The notes: generated from the letters alone by a model not told the origin. Shown: positions 49,574 to 59,006, counted from the stretch's first letter. The stretch is 64,000 nucleotides of DNA from Glycomyces luteolus (GCF_027622875.1 NZ_JAPZVP010000002.1:273989-337988), one strand, 5' to 3'. Program-made: numbers and translations.

Positions 49574-49652
49574 GCCTCTTAAATTCGGGGCAAGCGCTGC
49601 AGCGCGATCTCGGCCTCGATGCCGGTTCGGTACGCGGAGTCGCGAGACAACC

Positions 49653-50198
49653 CTACCTATCCGACGCCTGCGCGGGTTCGGGGTTCTTGCCGTTCTGCAG
49701 ATAGATCGCGGCAGTCGGTGATCGTTCTGCGGCCTGGAGCGAGGAGGCGAGTCGAGGGCGTGCACGTGGTCGGAGTCGTTGCTGCGCATCGGTGAGAGTG
49801 CAGAACGAATATTGGTCGACTTCCTTGCCATCAAGGTGAATGATGGCATCGGTTGAAATCCGGCCGCCGTCGAAGATAAAGGCGAGGAGGTCGTCCCAGG
49901 GGCCGTGCGGGGGCACCCATTCCACGCACAGGAGCCTGCCGATCTCGATGCCGATACCGAGCTCTTCGTTGATCTCGCGCCGGGCGGCGTCGGCGGGGGA
50001 TTCGTTCGCTTCGCACATGCCGCCGGGGAGGTCCCAGCCGGGTTTGTAGGTGGGTTTGACCAGGAGGATGCGGCCTGCGGGGTCGCGGATGAGGACGTCG
50101 GCGCTGACACGTTTGCGGGCTTGGGTGGCGTTGCCTTCGGCGAGGTGGGCTTCCCAGGCGGCTGGGTCCCGTTCCCACAGCGGTGCTGAGTCAGTCAT
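49653..50198 (-). CDS. NUDIX hydrolase
   Basis: The 181-residue protein contains the NUDIX box GGMCEANESPADAARREINEELGI (Gx5Ex7REUxEExGU pattern, about residues 58-82) in an otherwise typical MutT-like fold beginning VSADVLIRDPAGRILLVKP. It should hydrolyse a nucleoside diphosphate derivative with Mg2+. ATG 50198 overlaps the upstream XRE/TPR gene by 8 bp, so both belong to one operon; XRE/TPR regulator-NUDIX pairs are common in actinomycetes. The short gap 49574-49652 has no gene. Confidence 0.9.
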   Translation of the reverse strand: MTDSAPLWERDPAAWEAHLAEGNATQARKRVSADVLIRDPAGRILLVKPTYKPGWDLPGGMCEANESPADAARREINEELGIGIEIGRLLCVEWVPPHGPWDDLLAFIFDGGRISTDAIIHLDGKEVDQYSFCTLTDAQQRLRPRARPRLASSLQAAERSPTAAIYLQNGKNPEPAQASDR

Positions 50199-51152
50199 GT
50201 GCACTCCCGGGCTCCAAGGTGCGGGCGAGCGCGCTCTGGTGTTGCTGGAGGAAGTCAGCGACATCGGGCGCTGCATGGAACCGAGCAAGCTTGTCGGCGA
50301 TGCGGTGGAGCTGCCCGGCCACCAGTGCGGAGGAGAGCTGTCCCGTAGCCGCCAGGACGGCGGTGGCGAGTTGGCTGGCTGGTTCGGGTTCGCGTCTGGC
50401 GAGATGGATGTCGGCGAGGGCGAGTTGCCCGAAGGCGCGGCTGCGCGCCCGGGAGGGCGGGCGGTGCTCGATGACGCGTCGGGCTTGGCGTTCGGCTTCG
50501 GTGAGGTCGCCGAGCTGGCGGAAGCAGCGGGCGGCTTCGGAGGCGAGGGAGCCGTGGTCGAAGTCGCTGGTCCACGGCGAAAGTGGTTCACCGATACCAC
50601 CGGACGCGGCTACCAGGGTCTCTGCGGCGCGTAGGTGTTCCCAGCAGGCGGTACGGTTGCCCGCCATGGCGGCGCTGCGGGCGAGCATGGCGTGGAGTCG
50701 GGCTCGTATCGCGGTGTGCGAGTGCCACTTCGTGATGGTCTTGCCTCCGGCTTGTCCGTACGCGGCGGCTCGGCGGCTATCGCCCCGGCTGAGTGACAGG
50801 TGGGCGAGGCTGGCGTAGATGTGGGCGGTCAGTTGATGGTCGCCGCTGACTGAGGCGAGTTCGAGAGCGCGGCGGAAGTGCTGTTCGGCGGTGGTGTCGT
50901 CGCCGGCGTCGTGGGCCATCCATCCGGCCATCTCGGTGAGCCCCGCTGCGGCGGAGAAGAGCAGGTCCTGCAGGGCTTCCTCGGTGATCTTCAGTGCTGC
51001 CGCGAGGTCTGGTCGCATGCACGGTTGCGGGTCGGACTTCCCCGCTTCCCATCGCCCGTTGACTTTTCAACGCCGAGTTCGTGGGCGAGGCGTTCTTGCG
51101 AGTAGCCGACCGCTGATCGCCTTCGCGCGAGACCGTCGCGTTTCCGTCCCAT
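50191..51152 (-). pseudogene. XRE/TPR regulator gene with a frameshift in the HTH
   Basis: ATG 51152 begins MGRKRDGLARRRSAVGYSQE and RLAHELGVEKST, the first helices of an XRE HTH. The expected continuation (RWEAGKSDPQPCMRPDLAAA) lies in another frame, followed by a TPR-like helical region (LASVSGDHQLTAHIYASLAH…) to 50191. The break is near 51055-51060, with about four bases missing relative to the usual STVGRWE spacing. If real, the DNA-binding part is uncoupled from the sensor; a sequencing error is also possible. The TPR part could still be made from ATG 51018. It is upstream of and overlaps the NUDIX gene. Confidence 0.65.
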
Positions 51153-51382
51153 GTGTACGCCTCCGCGCTTGGTAGGGAGCCCGATGTTACCCCAGGTGGG
51201 GGCCGGTGGTGCAACCGTGATGCATACAGGATGCCTACCCGATGCTCTCGTGTCCCATGGGTTTTCACGGTTCTATGAACGTACGCGCTGTGCACGGCGC
51301 GGCGGTGGGCGGAGCCCGGTAGCTAGGGAGCACTGGTGGGCTCCGGGTTTCCGTCCACCGCACCATGCGAAAGGGGGAGCTC

Positions 51383-51667
51383 ATGAGGAGAAGCAGCCAG
51401 GAACACACCACGGACCTGTTCCAGCGGCTCGGCGAAGTCACGATCGCTGCGCGCCCGGCAGCCGTGCTCTGGCCCGGGCGCGGGGACGCGGTCGCCATCG
51501 ACTTCCTCGACAACGGCCACCGATACGCGGCCGCCTACCGCCTCGACGGCGCCGCACGGCTCGATCCCCAACCCCGCTACGAGGATCTGCACGACCAACA
51601 GCATCTGGATGCACTGCTCGTGAACCTCATCGGGCTTTGGTCCAGGCGCTGGAGGACGGGCTCATGA
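51383..51667 (+). CDS. Hypothetical protein, 94 aa
   Basis: ATG 51383 follows a strong AAAGGGGGAG ribosome binding site (an ATG at 51365 is less likely). The small basic protein has an alpha/beta pattern (LFQRLGEVTIAARPAAVLWP, FLDNGHRYAAAYRLDG) and no recognised domain. Its stop overlaps the next start as ATGA, so both are translated together. The 230 bp upstream to the divergent XRE/TPR gene contain only putative promoter sequence. Confidence 0.65.
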   Translation: MRRSSQEHTTDLFQRLGEVTIAARPAAVLWPGRGDAVAIDFLDNGHRYAAAYRLDGAARLDPQPRYEDLHDQQHLDALLVNLIGLWSRRWRTGS

Positions 51668-52263
51668 ACCCGGGCACGCGTTCGGCGCGGCGACTGGAAG
51701 CGAAGGAGCTCGTTATGGACGGTGTTGAACATGCCCGCGGCAGGATCGCCATCGGGCGCTTCCGCTTGCAGCACAGAATCATCGAGGTCACCGTCGAAGC
51801 CGAAGTGCTCGGCGCGACCGCATGGTTGACGCGAATCGAACCGACCCCGGTCCACGAGCTCGGGTACCTGGTCGAACTGCATACCGACGTCCCGCGCCTG
51901 CATCTGTATCGAGCTGAATGGTCGCCCGAGCTCCGTGCCGCAGCCAAAGACGAAGTTCACGCGATTTGGAACGCGGCCGTCGCCTCCGCGGCCATCGAGC
52001 CGCGCCCGGTGAACACGACCCTCGTCCCCCTGGGCCAGGCCACCATCGACGACCAACGCGTCAACTTCGTTTGGGCGACCGTGGCCGACACGATCCTCGT
52101 CGACTTCGCCGACACCGAACCCCGTCGTATCGGCACCGTCCTCATACATGGCCGCGAGGAACCAGCGTTCATCTCCCAACCCGAGCATCACGCCTGGGCC
52201 AAGGAAGGCGACCGCATCGCACGGATCATTTCGGCGTCCGCCAAGTACTACAGCGAACTCTGA
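51664..52263 (+). CDS. Hypothetical protein, 199 aa
   Basis: The product is coupled by ATGA to the 94-aa gene; an internal ATG at 51715 is an alternative start. It shows an alternating strand/helix pattern (RLQHRIIEVTVEAEVLGATA, VNFVWATVADTILVDFADTE) without Cys clusters, signal peptide or membrane segment. No family is recognised. Gene pairing and conserved-looking codon use support that it is real. Confidence 0.65.
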   Translation: MNPGTRSARRLEAKELVMDGVEHARGRIAIGRFRLQHRIIEVTVEAEVLGATAWLTRIEPTPVHELGYLVELHTDVPRLHLYRAEWSPELRAAAKDEVHAIWNAAVASAAIEPRPVNTTLVPLGQATIDDQRVNFVWATVADTILVDFADTEPRRIGTVLIHGREEPAFISQPEHHAWAKEGDRIARIISASAKYYSEL

Positions 52264-52323
52264 GTCCGCACCAGCAAGTGTCTGGGGGTTGAGATCATCG
52301 CAGGCATCGTTCACGATTGCTGA

Positions 52324-53190
52324 ATGCAACAGAACGTCGAGTTCGAACCCGGTGAGCTCTGGGGGTACCGCGCTCGGTCACGCGACGAGCTGGCGTGCGT
52401 GAAGGTGCTGAAGGTCGGCACCAAGCGTCCGGCCCGACTCAAAATCAAGTTCCTAGAAGATGAACATGAGGGGCGCGAGGACTGGGTACCGCCGTCGCGG
52501 CTGAAAGTACGTTGGGAGGATCGAGCGGGCTTCTTCGAGGCAGAGCGGCGCTGGCACGCGGTCGAAGACGCGTCCGCCGAAGCCGTCGACACCATCGAGG
52601 CCAAGACGTGCACCCTGATCTTCGATCACCTCAAGGCCCTTCACTACATTGATTGGCGGTCAGCCGACCGCAGAGCGGTGCTGTGGACGGATGATCTCGA
52701 CACCTTCGAGGCTGAGACTGGTCTCAAGCGCGAGGATTTCCTGTCATATCCGGCGGCGTTCAGCGAGGATGGCCAGATCGTGGCCCCCTGGCCCGCGCTG
52801 AGGGTCGCCGCCCAAGCACTGGCGCGCGCGAACGCCGAGAAGCTCCTTGATCTCGCCGACCAAGAAGAACGGGACCGGCCACGCCGAGCCATATACGGCC
52901 AGCGCTACCCGTCGCGCTCAGGAGGCCTATACATCGACCCTGAAATCTGCATCGAGACTGACCGCGAGTACGCCCCGCAATGGGAGATGCTGCGAACCTG
53001 GTGTGGCGCAGAGATTCAAGAGCGACGGAGTGGGCTGGCCGAGCTCCGGGGTGAGGTAGCCCGCCTTTCGGGACTGGTGGAGGAAGCCATCACCGAGCTC
53101 GACAAAGCAGGCAGCCGAAGAACGGCCAGACATCTCGAGGCCGAGCTCGGCGTCCCCTTGGATCTCATCCGAGCTTCACGGAAGACTTGA
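52324..53190 (+). CDS. Hypothetical protein, 288 aa
   Basis: The protein begins with a possible SH3-like beta module (EPGELWGYRARSRDELACVK, LKIKFLEDEHEGREDWVPPS). It continues with a helical middle and ends with a coiled-coil-like helix (LAELRGEVARLSGLVEEAIT). No catalytic motif is visible. It is monocistronic; the 123 bp following it, up to the truncated DUF222 gene, are unassigned. It could be an accessory gene of a mobile region. Confidence 0.6.
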   Translation: MQQNVEFEPGELWGYRARSRDELACVKVLKVGTKRPARLKIKFLEDEHEGREDWVPPSRLKVRWEDRAGFFEAERRWHAVEDASAEAVDTIEAKTCTLIFDHLKALHYIDWRSADRRAVLWTDDLDTFEAETGLKREDFLSYPAAFSEDGQIVAPWPALRVAAQALARANAEKLLDLADQEERDRPRRAIYGQRYPSRSGGLYIDPEICIETDREYAPQWEMLRTWCGAEIQERRSGLAELRGEVARLSGLVEEAITELDKAGSRRTARHLEAELGVPLDLIRASRKT

Positions 53191-53313
53191 TCATCGAACT
53201 CTGTTGGCTTCGTGCCGGAGCCATGGGGAGGCCCGTGCCAGCCGCGGTATTCAGTGCAAAATGCCCATGATAAGGTTGTTTACCTGCGGAAACGCGGTTA
53301 GTGAAACTGTCGC

Positions 53314-54366
53314 CTACGGGCCGTCGGGTTGCTCGAGTTCGAGTTTGCGGCGGAGGGCGGTGTTGGGGAGGCGCTCGGCGCGGCCCAGTTCGACTGCTTC
53401 GCCGGTGCGGTAGTTGAAGACGGCGGGGATGATGGCGGCTTCGCAGGCGAGGAGCCGGGCGCGGGCGGGACTGATCGGCTGGCCTTCCAGGAGCGGGGTG
53501 CGGCCGGTGTCGCGGCCCTGCAGCGTCTCGATGTCCACCACCAGGTTGAGGGTGGCGGTGTGCCCGTGCCGGGTCGATGCCTGCGGGGAGGCGCCGTAGC
53601 CGGCGAGGAGCTGGTGCAGGGCTTCGGCGTGGCGGTTGGCTTGCGGGGGCAGGATGCCGTCGGTGTCGGTCTCGTCTTGGCGGGGCGGGGGGCAGGCGGT
53701 CTTGAGGTACTTCTCCAGCAGCCGCCCGGTCGCGTCCGAGAGTTGGCCTTCCAAGGCCCACATGCCGTTGTGCTGCGGGGTCAGGTCGAGGCGCTGCATG
53801 GACTGCTGCCCGAGTTCGTCGAGCAGTTCGGTCGCTTCGGCGATGGAGGCCCACAGTTCGTCGAGGTGGCGGCGCAGGTCCTTGAAGGTGGCATGCGCGC
53901 AGTACTCGGTGACCATCGCTTCGGGGGTGGTGCACAGAGTCTGGGGGTCGAAGGGGGAGGGGACTGGGTTCTTGAAGGGGGTGCGGGCGAAGTGGCGCAT
54001 GGCCGTGGTCTGGTCGAGCTGGCGGACCGCGAAGGCGACCTGGTCGATTCTGGCTTTCCCGGTCGTCGCCGCCTCAGCGAGCACACGGAACTTCCCTGAA
54101 AGGCGGGCGATGGCCGCGATGGCGCCTGCGGTGTTGAACGTGAAGTCGAACTGGGAGACCAGGAGGTCGCGGAGGGCGGAGAAGCCGAACTCGGAGCGGT
54201 GCAGGCCCTGCTCTTTCATCGCGATCACTGCCGAGAGCACTTGGGCGTGCTGGGTGTTGATGGCGGCGGCGGCTGCGTCGAGGGTGGAGCGGATAGCCGC
54301 TGCCTGGGAGGGCCGGTCGGAGGCCAGGGGAGGGACGGGGTTCGGGGTGGTGGTGCAGTGGCTCAT
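53314..54366 (-). CDS. DUF222 protein lacking its HNH nuclease domain
   Basis: The 350-residue product has the DUF222 region typical of actinobacterial HNH endonuclease proteins (LSGKFRVLAEAATTGKARID, QVAFAVRQLDQTTAMRHFA). It ends with the conserved junction GRAERLPNTALRRKLEL-EQPDG that normally leads directly into the CxWPGC…HH…HNH nuclease. Here the frame stops one codon later (TAG at 53314), and no HNH coding sequence follows in any frame. It is therefore a 3'-truncated copy, probably non-functional as a nuclease. ATG 54366 has a GAAAGGA ribosome binding site. Confidence 0.8.
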   Translation of the reverse strand: MSHCTTTPNPVPPLASDRPSQAAAIRSTLDAAAAAINTQHAQVLSAVIAMKEQGLHRSEFGFSALRDLLVSQFDFTFNTAGAIAAIARLSGKFRVLAEAATTGKARIDQVAFAVRQLDQTTAMRHFARTPFKNPVPSPFDPQTLCTTPEAMVTEYCAHATFKDLRRHLDELWASIAEATELLDELGQQSMQRLDLTPQHNGMWALEGQLSDATGRLLEKYLKTACPPPRQDETDTDGILPPQANRHAEALHQLLAGYGASPQASTRHGHTATLNLVVDIETLQGRDTGRTPLLEGQPISPARARLLACEAAIIPAVFNYRTGEAVELGRAERLPNTALRRKLELEQPDGP

Positions 54367-54598
54367 GGGTCCTTTCGCCTCCCTTCCTGTTCTCGAATGT
54401 CCTGCCGGTTTTCGCTTTCGTGTTCGTAGTTCAATAGTGACAGGTCGGCTGCTTGGCGCCATCACCCAATGGGGTGAACATTCCATGAGGGACATTCACG
54501 GAGGCCTCCAGACCGCCTGGGGCGCAGGACAAGCCGGGAGAAGCTCGGACCTCCGCCGCGCTATCTCCGCGCTGCCAGGCTGCCGCATGGCACACACC

Positions 54599-54710
54599 CT
54601 TTGTCGCTGCCCGCTTGAACCGCGCACGAATCAGACCCCACAGCCGAACAGAAGCCCCGCCCAACCAACCACCGCTTCGTCGCTGCCAGCTTGAACGCCG
54701 GACCGATCAG
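54599..54710. repeat. Pair of imperfect ~36-bp direct repeats
   Basis: Segments 54599-54634 and 54675-54710 share the plan cttyGTCGCTGCCmGCTTGAAC followed by a similar gcacgaATCAG/ggaccgATCAG end, at a 76-bp period. They lie in the 377-bp gap between the DUF222 gene and the MarR gene, which holds no other gene. The function is unknown; they might be remnants of a duplicated gene end or of a mobile element. Confidence 0.45.
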
Positions 54711-54743
54711 GCCGGGCAGCCGGTCCTCCGCGCCGAACGGTGG

Positions 54744-55196
54744 CTACCGCAGCCGCTCGAGCTGGGCCGTGTAGATCTCGCCCATGGCCTGCTGATGCCT
54801 CGTCAGGAAGGCGAGCTCCTCCTCGCTGTACGCGCCGACCAGTTCGGCCACCTGCTCGCCGAACGGCGCGTACAACTCCGCTCCCTGTTGCAGCGCTTCG
54901 GGTTCGGGAGTCACGATGACCCGGCGGCGGTCGTCCGGGTCGCGTTCGGCGCGGAGGTAGCCCGCGTTCTGGAGGCGCCGGATCATGCTCGTGATCGCAC
55001 CCGTAGTGAGTCCGGTCTGCTCGGCCAGCTGCCCTGCGGTCGCCGATCCGCTCTCAATCAGGAAGTCGAGGCATTCCATGTCCGTCACAGTGAGTCCCAG
55101 CTCGGCCGCGACCGCGGTGCGGAACATCAGCGACAGCCGCGACTCCTGCCGTCCGCTCGCCAAGTACCCGCCCACGGCCGCCTCGCGAGGACTCAC
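54744..55196 (-). CDS. MarR family transcriptional regulator
   Basis: The 150-residue protein has the MarR winged helix: CLDFLIESGSATAGQLAEQT, then TGAITSMIRRLQNAGYLRAE and RDPDDRRRVIVTPEPEA (residues 40-97), flanked by dimerisation helices. GTG 55196 is preferred because it overlaps the monooxygenase stop as GTGA, which couples the two genes. As second gene of the operon it should repress the operon through the 13-bp dyad at the monooxygenase start. The ligand is probably a phenolic or drug-like compound. Confidence 0.92.
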   Translation of the reverse strand: MSPREAAVGGYLASGRQESRLSLMFRTAVAAELGLTVTDMECLDFLIESGSATAGQLAEQTGLTTGAITSMIRRLQNAGYLRAERDPDDRRRVIVTPEPEALQQGAELYAPFGEQVAELVGAYSEEELAFLTRHQQAMGEIYTAQLERLR

Positions 55197-56461
55197 CCCG
55201 TCGGCACCAGCGGTCGGTGCAGGCTCGGCAGCAGCTTGAGCATCACCCATTTCTGCACCCCCTTGCTTCCGGTCAATCGGCGCATCATGCCCTCGGCCAT
55301 GTCGACGGCCTTGAACGCGTAGGGGATCATCTCGTCGCGGTACGCGGCGAGCGCGTCGTCGATCGCGCTCGGCGACCCCCCGGTCTCGTACGCGGCCACC
55401 AGCTTAGCGCCGAGCAGCGACGCGTCCCGCAAAGCGGTGTTGCCGCCGTGGGCGCCGAATGGAGGCATGGCGTGGACCGCGTCGCCCATCACGGCGGCGT
55501 TCGGGATCGCCCACGGTTCGGGGCGTCGGCCGACCGCGAAGTGGCTGAGGATGGTCGCCTCAGGGTCGGCCGCGCTGATGAGGCGGCGGACGGCCGGGTG
55601 GTAGTCGGCGGCGATGGCCTCGGCGAGGCGGTGCAGGGCGGGCGCGTCGTTCCAGGCGGTGCCCGCGGGGATGTCGGACTGGGGCATCACGACGCCCCAC
55701 ATGACGTAGTCCCCGACGTCGACGACCGGCGCGCCCGGGACGCGTTCGGCGAAGGCGGCCTTCGGGTCCTGCGAGAACTCCATGGCGGTGAAGAACACGG
55801 CGCGGCCGCTGCGGCCGCCGAGGGAGAGGACGCCGCTGCGGTCGAGTTCGGCCGGGAGGACGCGGCTGCCGCCCTGCACCAGGGGAGTGCGGCCGTAGAT
55901 CCCGGCGACGCCGCTGTCGGCGGGGCCGCCGCCGGGCAGGATCTGGTCACGCAGCGCGGAGCCGATGCCGTCGGCGGCGATCACGACCCGGGCGGTCACC
56001 GAGGCGCCGTCCTCGAAACGCAGCCGGGTGGCACCCGAACCGGTTTCGATCGCGGCCGCTTTGCGGCCGTAGTGGACTCGATCCTCGAGGCCGACGAGGA
56101 GGATCGAACGCAGGACCTGGCGGTCCATCTGGCGCTCGCCGTCCTCGGTCTCCTCGAAGGTGAGCTTGAAGGCCTCGCGGAGGTGCTGGTTCGTGAAGCG
56201 GAAGTACCCGCCGGAGCGGCCCGCGACGGCCACGGCGAGGTCGTAGAGGTGCGCCGGGAGGCTCTCGCGGAGCGCGCCGAGGCCGTCCGCGTCGACGGTG
56301 ATGCGGTAGCCCTGGGGGCGGGCGAACGGAGCGGCGTCGCGCTCGTAGACCTGCGCGTCGATGCCATTGCGGCGCAGGTACTGCGCCAGGCACAGGCCCG
56401 AAAGGCCCGCGCCGACGATCGCCACGGAGGTGCCGGTGTGGTTCAGGTTCGTCCTCGTCAT
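55193..56461 (-). CDS. FAD-dependent monooxygenase (PHBH/TetX type)
   Basis: The 422-residue group A flavoprotein hydroxylase has the FAD motif VAIVGAGLSGLCLAQYLRRN (13-32), an ARVVIAADGIGSALR (DG) motif and the FAD-ribityl motif MGDAVHAMPPFGAHGGNTAL (GD…P). All are in the usual order. Such enzymes hydroxylate aromatic compounds or inactivate antibiotics such as tetracyclines or rifamycins. The ATG at 56461 lies inside a perfect palindrome, so expression is directly blocked by the MarR-type regulator encoded next to it. The substrate is unknown. Confidence 0.9.
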   Translation of the reverse strand: MTRTNLNHTGTSVAIVGAGLSGLCLAQYLRRNGIDAQVYERDAAPFARPQGYRITVDADGLGALRESLPAHLYDLAVAVAGRSGGYFRFTNQHLREAFKLTFEETEDGERQMDRQVLRSILLVGLEDRVHYGRKAAAIETGSGATRLRFEDGASVTARVVIAADGIGSALRDQILPGGGPADSGVAGIYGRTPLVQGGSRVLPAELDRSGVLSLGGRSGRAVFFTAMEFSQDPKAAFAERVPGAPVVDVGDYVMWGVVMPQSDIPAGTAWNDAPALHRLAEAIAADYHPAVRRLISAADPEATILSHFAVGRRPEPWAIPNAAVMGDAVHAMPPFGAHGGNTALRDASLLGAKLVAAYETGGSPSAIDDALAAYRDEMIPYAFKAVDMAEGMMRRLTGSKGVQKWVMLKLLPSLHRPLVPTG

Positions 56462-56491
56462 GAGATTATCTTACTCATTAAGATAATCTCA
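56461..56491. promoter_or_regulatory. MarR operator overlapping the monooxygenase start codon
   Basis: tgagattatctta (56461-56473) and taagataatctca (56479-56491) are a perfect 13-bp inverted repeat with a 5-bp spacer. The first base of the arm is the A of the start codon on the minus strand. The A/T-rich core ATTATCTTA…TAAGATAAT stands out from the GC-rich surroundings and may also contain the -10 element, giving a leaderless or near-leaderless mRNA. Confidence 0.85.
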
Positions 56492-56499
56492 TGCAAGTG

Positions 56500-56727
56500 C
56501 TAGGCGCCTTCGTACGCCGGCCACTTGCCCGGGTTGCGGTAGTAGGTGACCAGGGCGGTGGCGTGGCCATGGCCCATGCCGTGCTCGGTCTTGAGCCATT
56601 CGACCTGCGGCTTGTGGCCGTCGATGCCGCACGCGGCGAGGTCGGCGAGCCAGTCCGCGATCGGGCGGCCGTACGTCTTCTCGATGGAGGGGAAGTACGC
56701 GGCGGGGCCTTTGGGCTGGGTGGTCAT
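56500..56727 (-). CDS. DUF4287 domain protein
   Basis: The 75-residue protein consists entirely of a DUF4287 domain: AAYFPSIEKTYGRPIADWLA, then GIDGHKPQVEWLKTEHGMGH and ATALVTYYR. Small stand-alone members of this family are cytosolic and frequent in actinomycetes; their role is not known. It lies 8 bp beyond the palindrome of the monooxygenase and is transcribed toward it, so readthrough into that operon is possible. Confidence 0.88.
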   Translation of the reverse strand: MTTQPKGPAAYFPSIEKTYGRPIADWLADLAACGIDGHKPQVEWLKTEHGMGHGHATALVTYYRNPGKWPAYEGA

Positions 56728-56802
56728 GGCGGTTCCTCCTGCGGTCGGTGTCGCCCGTGTAGACGACGGCGCCCTTCAGGATTCATCGCGCGGTGGCATC
56801 TG

Positions 56803-57660
56803 TCACGGGAACCCCGAAGGGCGGGGCGCGGGCGCGGGCCGCCCGGGGGGGGGGGGGGGGGGTGTGGGGGGCGGGGAGGGGTTGTTGAACTTCTTCTTCG
56901 AGATCACGTAGCCCAGCAGCGCGAAGGCCAGCGACCAGGCGATCGTCAGGACCAGGTCCACGCCGTCGACCGCGTTGGCGAACAGGAGCGCCCGGACGAC
57001 CTCGATGAACGGGGTGAAGGGCTGGTACTCGGCGAAGTACTGGACCACGGTGGGCATCGAGTCGGTGGGGACGAAGGCGGAGCCGAAGAACGGCAGCAGC
57101 ATCAGCGGCATCGGGGTGTTCGACGCCTCTTCGACCGTCTTGGCGGCCATGCCGAGTCCGACGGTGAGCCAGGTCAGGCCGAACGAGATCAGCAGCAGCA
57201 CACCGGCGAGGCCGAGCCAGCCGAGCGCATCGGTCTCGGGGCGGAAGCCGATCGCCACGGCGACGCCGAGCGTGACGGCGATGCACAGGAACGACTGGAT
57301 GACCGAGGCGATCACGTGTCCGGTGAGGACGGAGACCCGGGCGATCGACATGGTGCGGAAGCGGTCGATGATGCCTTCGGTCATGTCCATCGCGACGCTG
57401 ATCGCGGTGCCCTGCACGGCGGCGACGATCGCCATCAGGAGCATGCCGGGCGTCAGGTAGGTCAGGTACGCCTCGCGGCCGCCGGTCGGGCCGCCGAGGC
57501 CGTCGCCGATCGTCCCGCCGAAGACGTAGACGAACAGGAGCAGGAAGACCACCGGCATGCCGACGAGCATGAGGGTCAGCGACGGGTAGCGGAGCATGTG
57601 CTTGAACTGGCGGCGCAGCATCGTGGAGGTGTCGGAAACGGAATAGGCGAGGGTGCTCAT
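56803..57660 (-). CDS. ABC-2 type permease (DrrB-like), 3' end unreliable
   Basis: This is a six-helix ABC-2 permease: MLRRQFKHMLRYPSLTLMLV at the start and the family block AVQGTAISVAMDMTEGIIDR with RFRTMSIARVSVLTGHV. A C-terminal helix near WSLAFALLGYVISKKKF follows. It pairs with the ATPase encoded 41 bp upstream to form a DrrAB-like daunorubicin-type exporter. The coding sequence should end shortly after the KKKF residues. The next codons fall in a G/C homopolymer tract and give only Pro/Gly, so the stop at 56803 is probably not genuine. Confidence 0.8.
   Translation of the reverse strand: MSTLAYSVSDTSTMLRRQFKHMLRYPSLTLMLVGMPVVFLLLFVYVFGGTIGDGLGGPTGGREAYLTYLTPGMLLMAIVAAVQGTAISVAMDMTEGIIDRFRTMSIARVSVLTGHVIASVIQSFLCIAVTLGVAVAIGFRPETDALGWLGLAGVLLLISFGLTWLTVGLGMAAKTVEEASNTPMPLMLLPFFGSAFVPTDSMPTVVQYFAEYQPFTPFIEVVRALLFANAVDGVDLVLTIAWSLAFALLGYVISKKKFNNPSPPPTPPPPPPGRPAPAPRPSGFP
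56815..56880. other. G/C homopolymer tract at the permease 3' end
   Basis: The stretch contains a run of about 18 G followed by further G-rich sequence. It directly follows the last credible codons of the permease and resembles the tracts at 12940-13040 and 63951-64000. It is probably corrupted sequence replacing the true stop and terminator. Confidence 0.6.
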
Positions 57661-57701
57661 CGGAGTTCTCCTTGTGGGCGTTGCGAAAAGGTTCAGGTGG
57701 G

Positions 57702-58664
<963 letters not shown>

Positions 58665-58748
58665 CGTTCCTCGTTTCGTGTCTTCGCGGGCTGCGGTGGT
58701 TCCGGTTCGGTTTCCCTCGCCGGGCATGTGAGTACTTTGGCCGGGGCC

Positions 58749-58780
58749 GCTGACATGGCGCTGACATCGACCTGACGTGG
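58749..58780 (-). promoter_or_regulatory. Three 11-bp direct repeats upstream of the ABC operon
   Basis: On the minus strand the units ACGTCAGGTCG, ATGTCAGCGCC and ATGTCAGCGGC follow each other at an exact 11-bp period (TGAC at 58751, 58762 and 58773 on the plus strand). Direct repeats of this period are the usual sites for OmpR/PhoB- or SARP-type winged-helix activators. They lie 85-116 bp upstream of the ATPase start. Confidence 0.6.
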
Positions 58781-58872
58781 TGACAGGTCCGGTGAAAGCC
58801 GGTGCGGCGGTGGGTAGAGCGTGAGCACCATTCCAAGGTCGAACACGGTTTCACCTCGATGTTCAGGGACGG

Positions 58873-58895
58873 TGACAGTACAATGTGGACTGTCA
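58873..58895. promoter_or_regulatory. Inverted repeat around a TACAAT box, no nearby regulator gene
   Basis: tgacagt (58873-58879) and actgtca (58889-58895) are exact reverse complements 9 bp apart. They enclose TACAAT (58879-58884), a good plus-strand -10 box. The only plus-strand frame downstream is a short ORF beginning at ATG 58976 and ending at 59011. The region 58665-59006 otherwise has no gene. It looks like a TetR/GntR-type operator whose regulated gene is missing. Confidence 0.45.
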
Positions 58896-59006
58896 GTAGG
58901 CAGGGCTCCGCCCCGGCGGGTGTGCGGTGCAGAGGGTGCGGCCGACTACCGGGACGTGCCCGGGACCGCTGGTGATGTCTTCGAGTGCGCTTGCGGCGCA
59001 GCGGGT

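Noticed and set aside
49577..49652. Minus-strand stretch reading DSAYRTGIEAEIALQRLPRI-stop, possibly the end of a lost gene
   Set aside because: It is under 25 codons with no recognisable family; it could equally be a chance frame beside the NUDIX stop.
53191..53313. Gap beside the truncated DUF222 gene considered as an insertion-sequence end
   Set aside because: No terminal inverted repeats, target duplication or transposase fragment could be identified.
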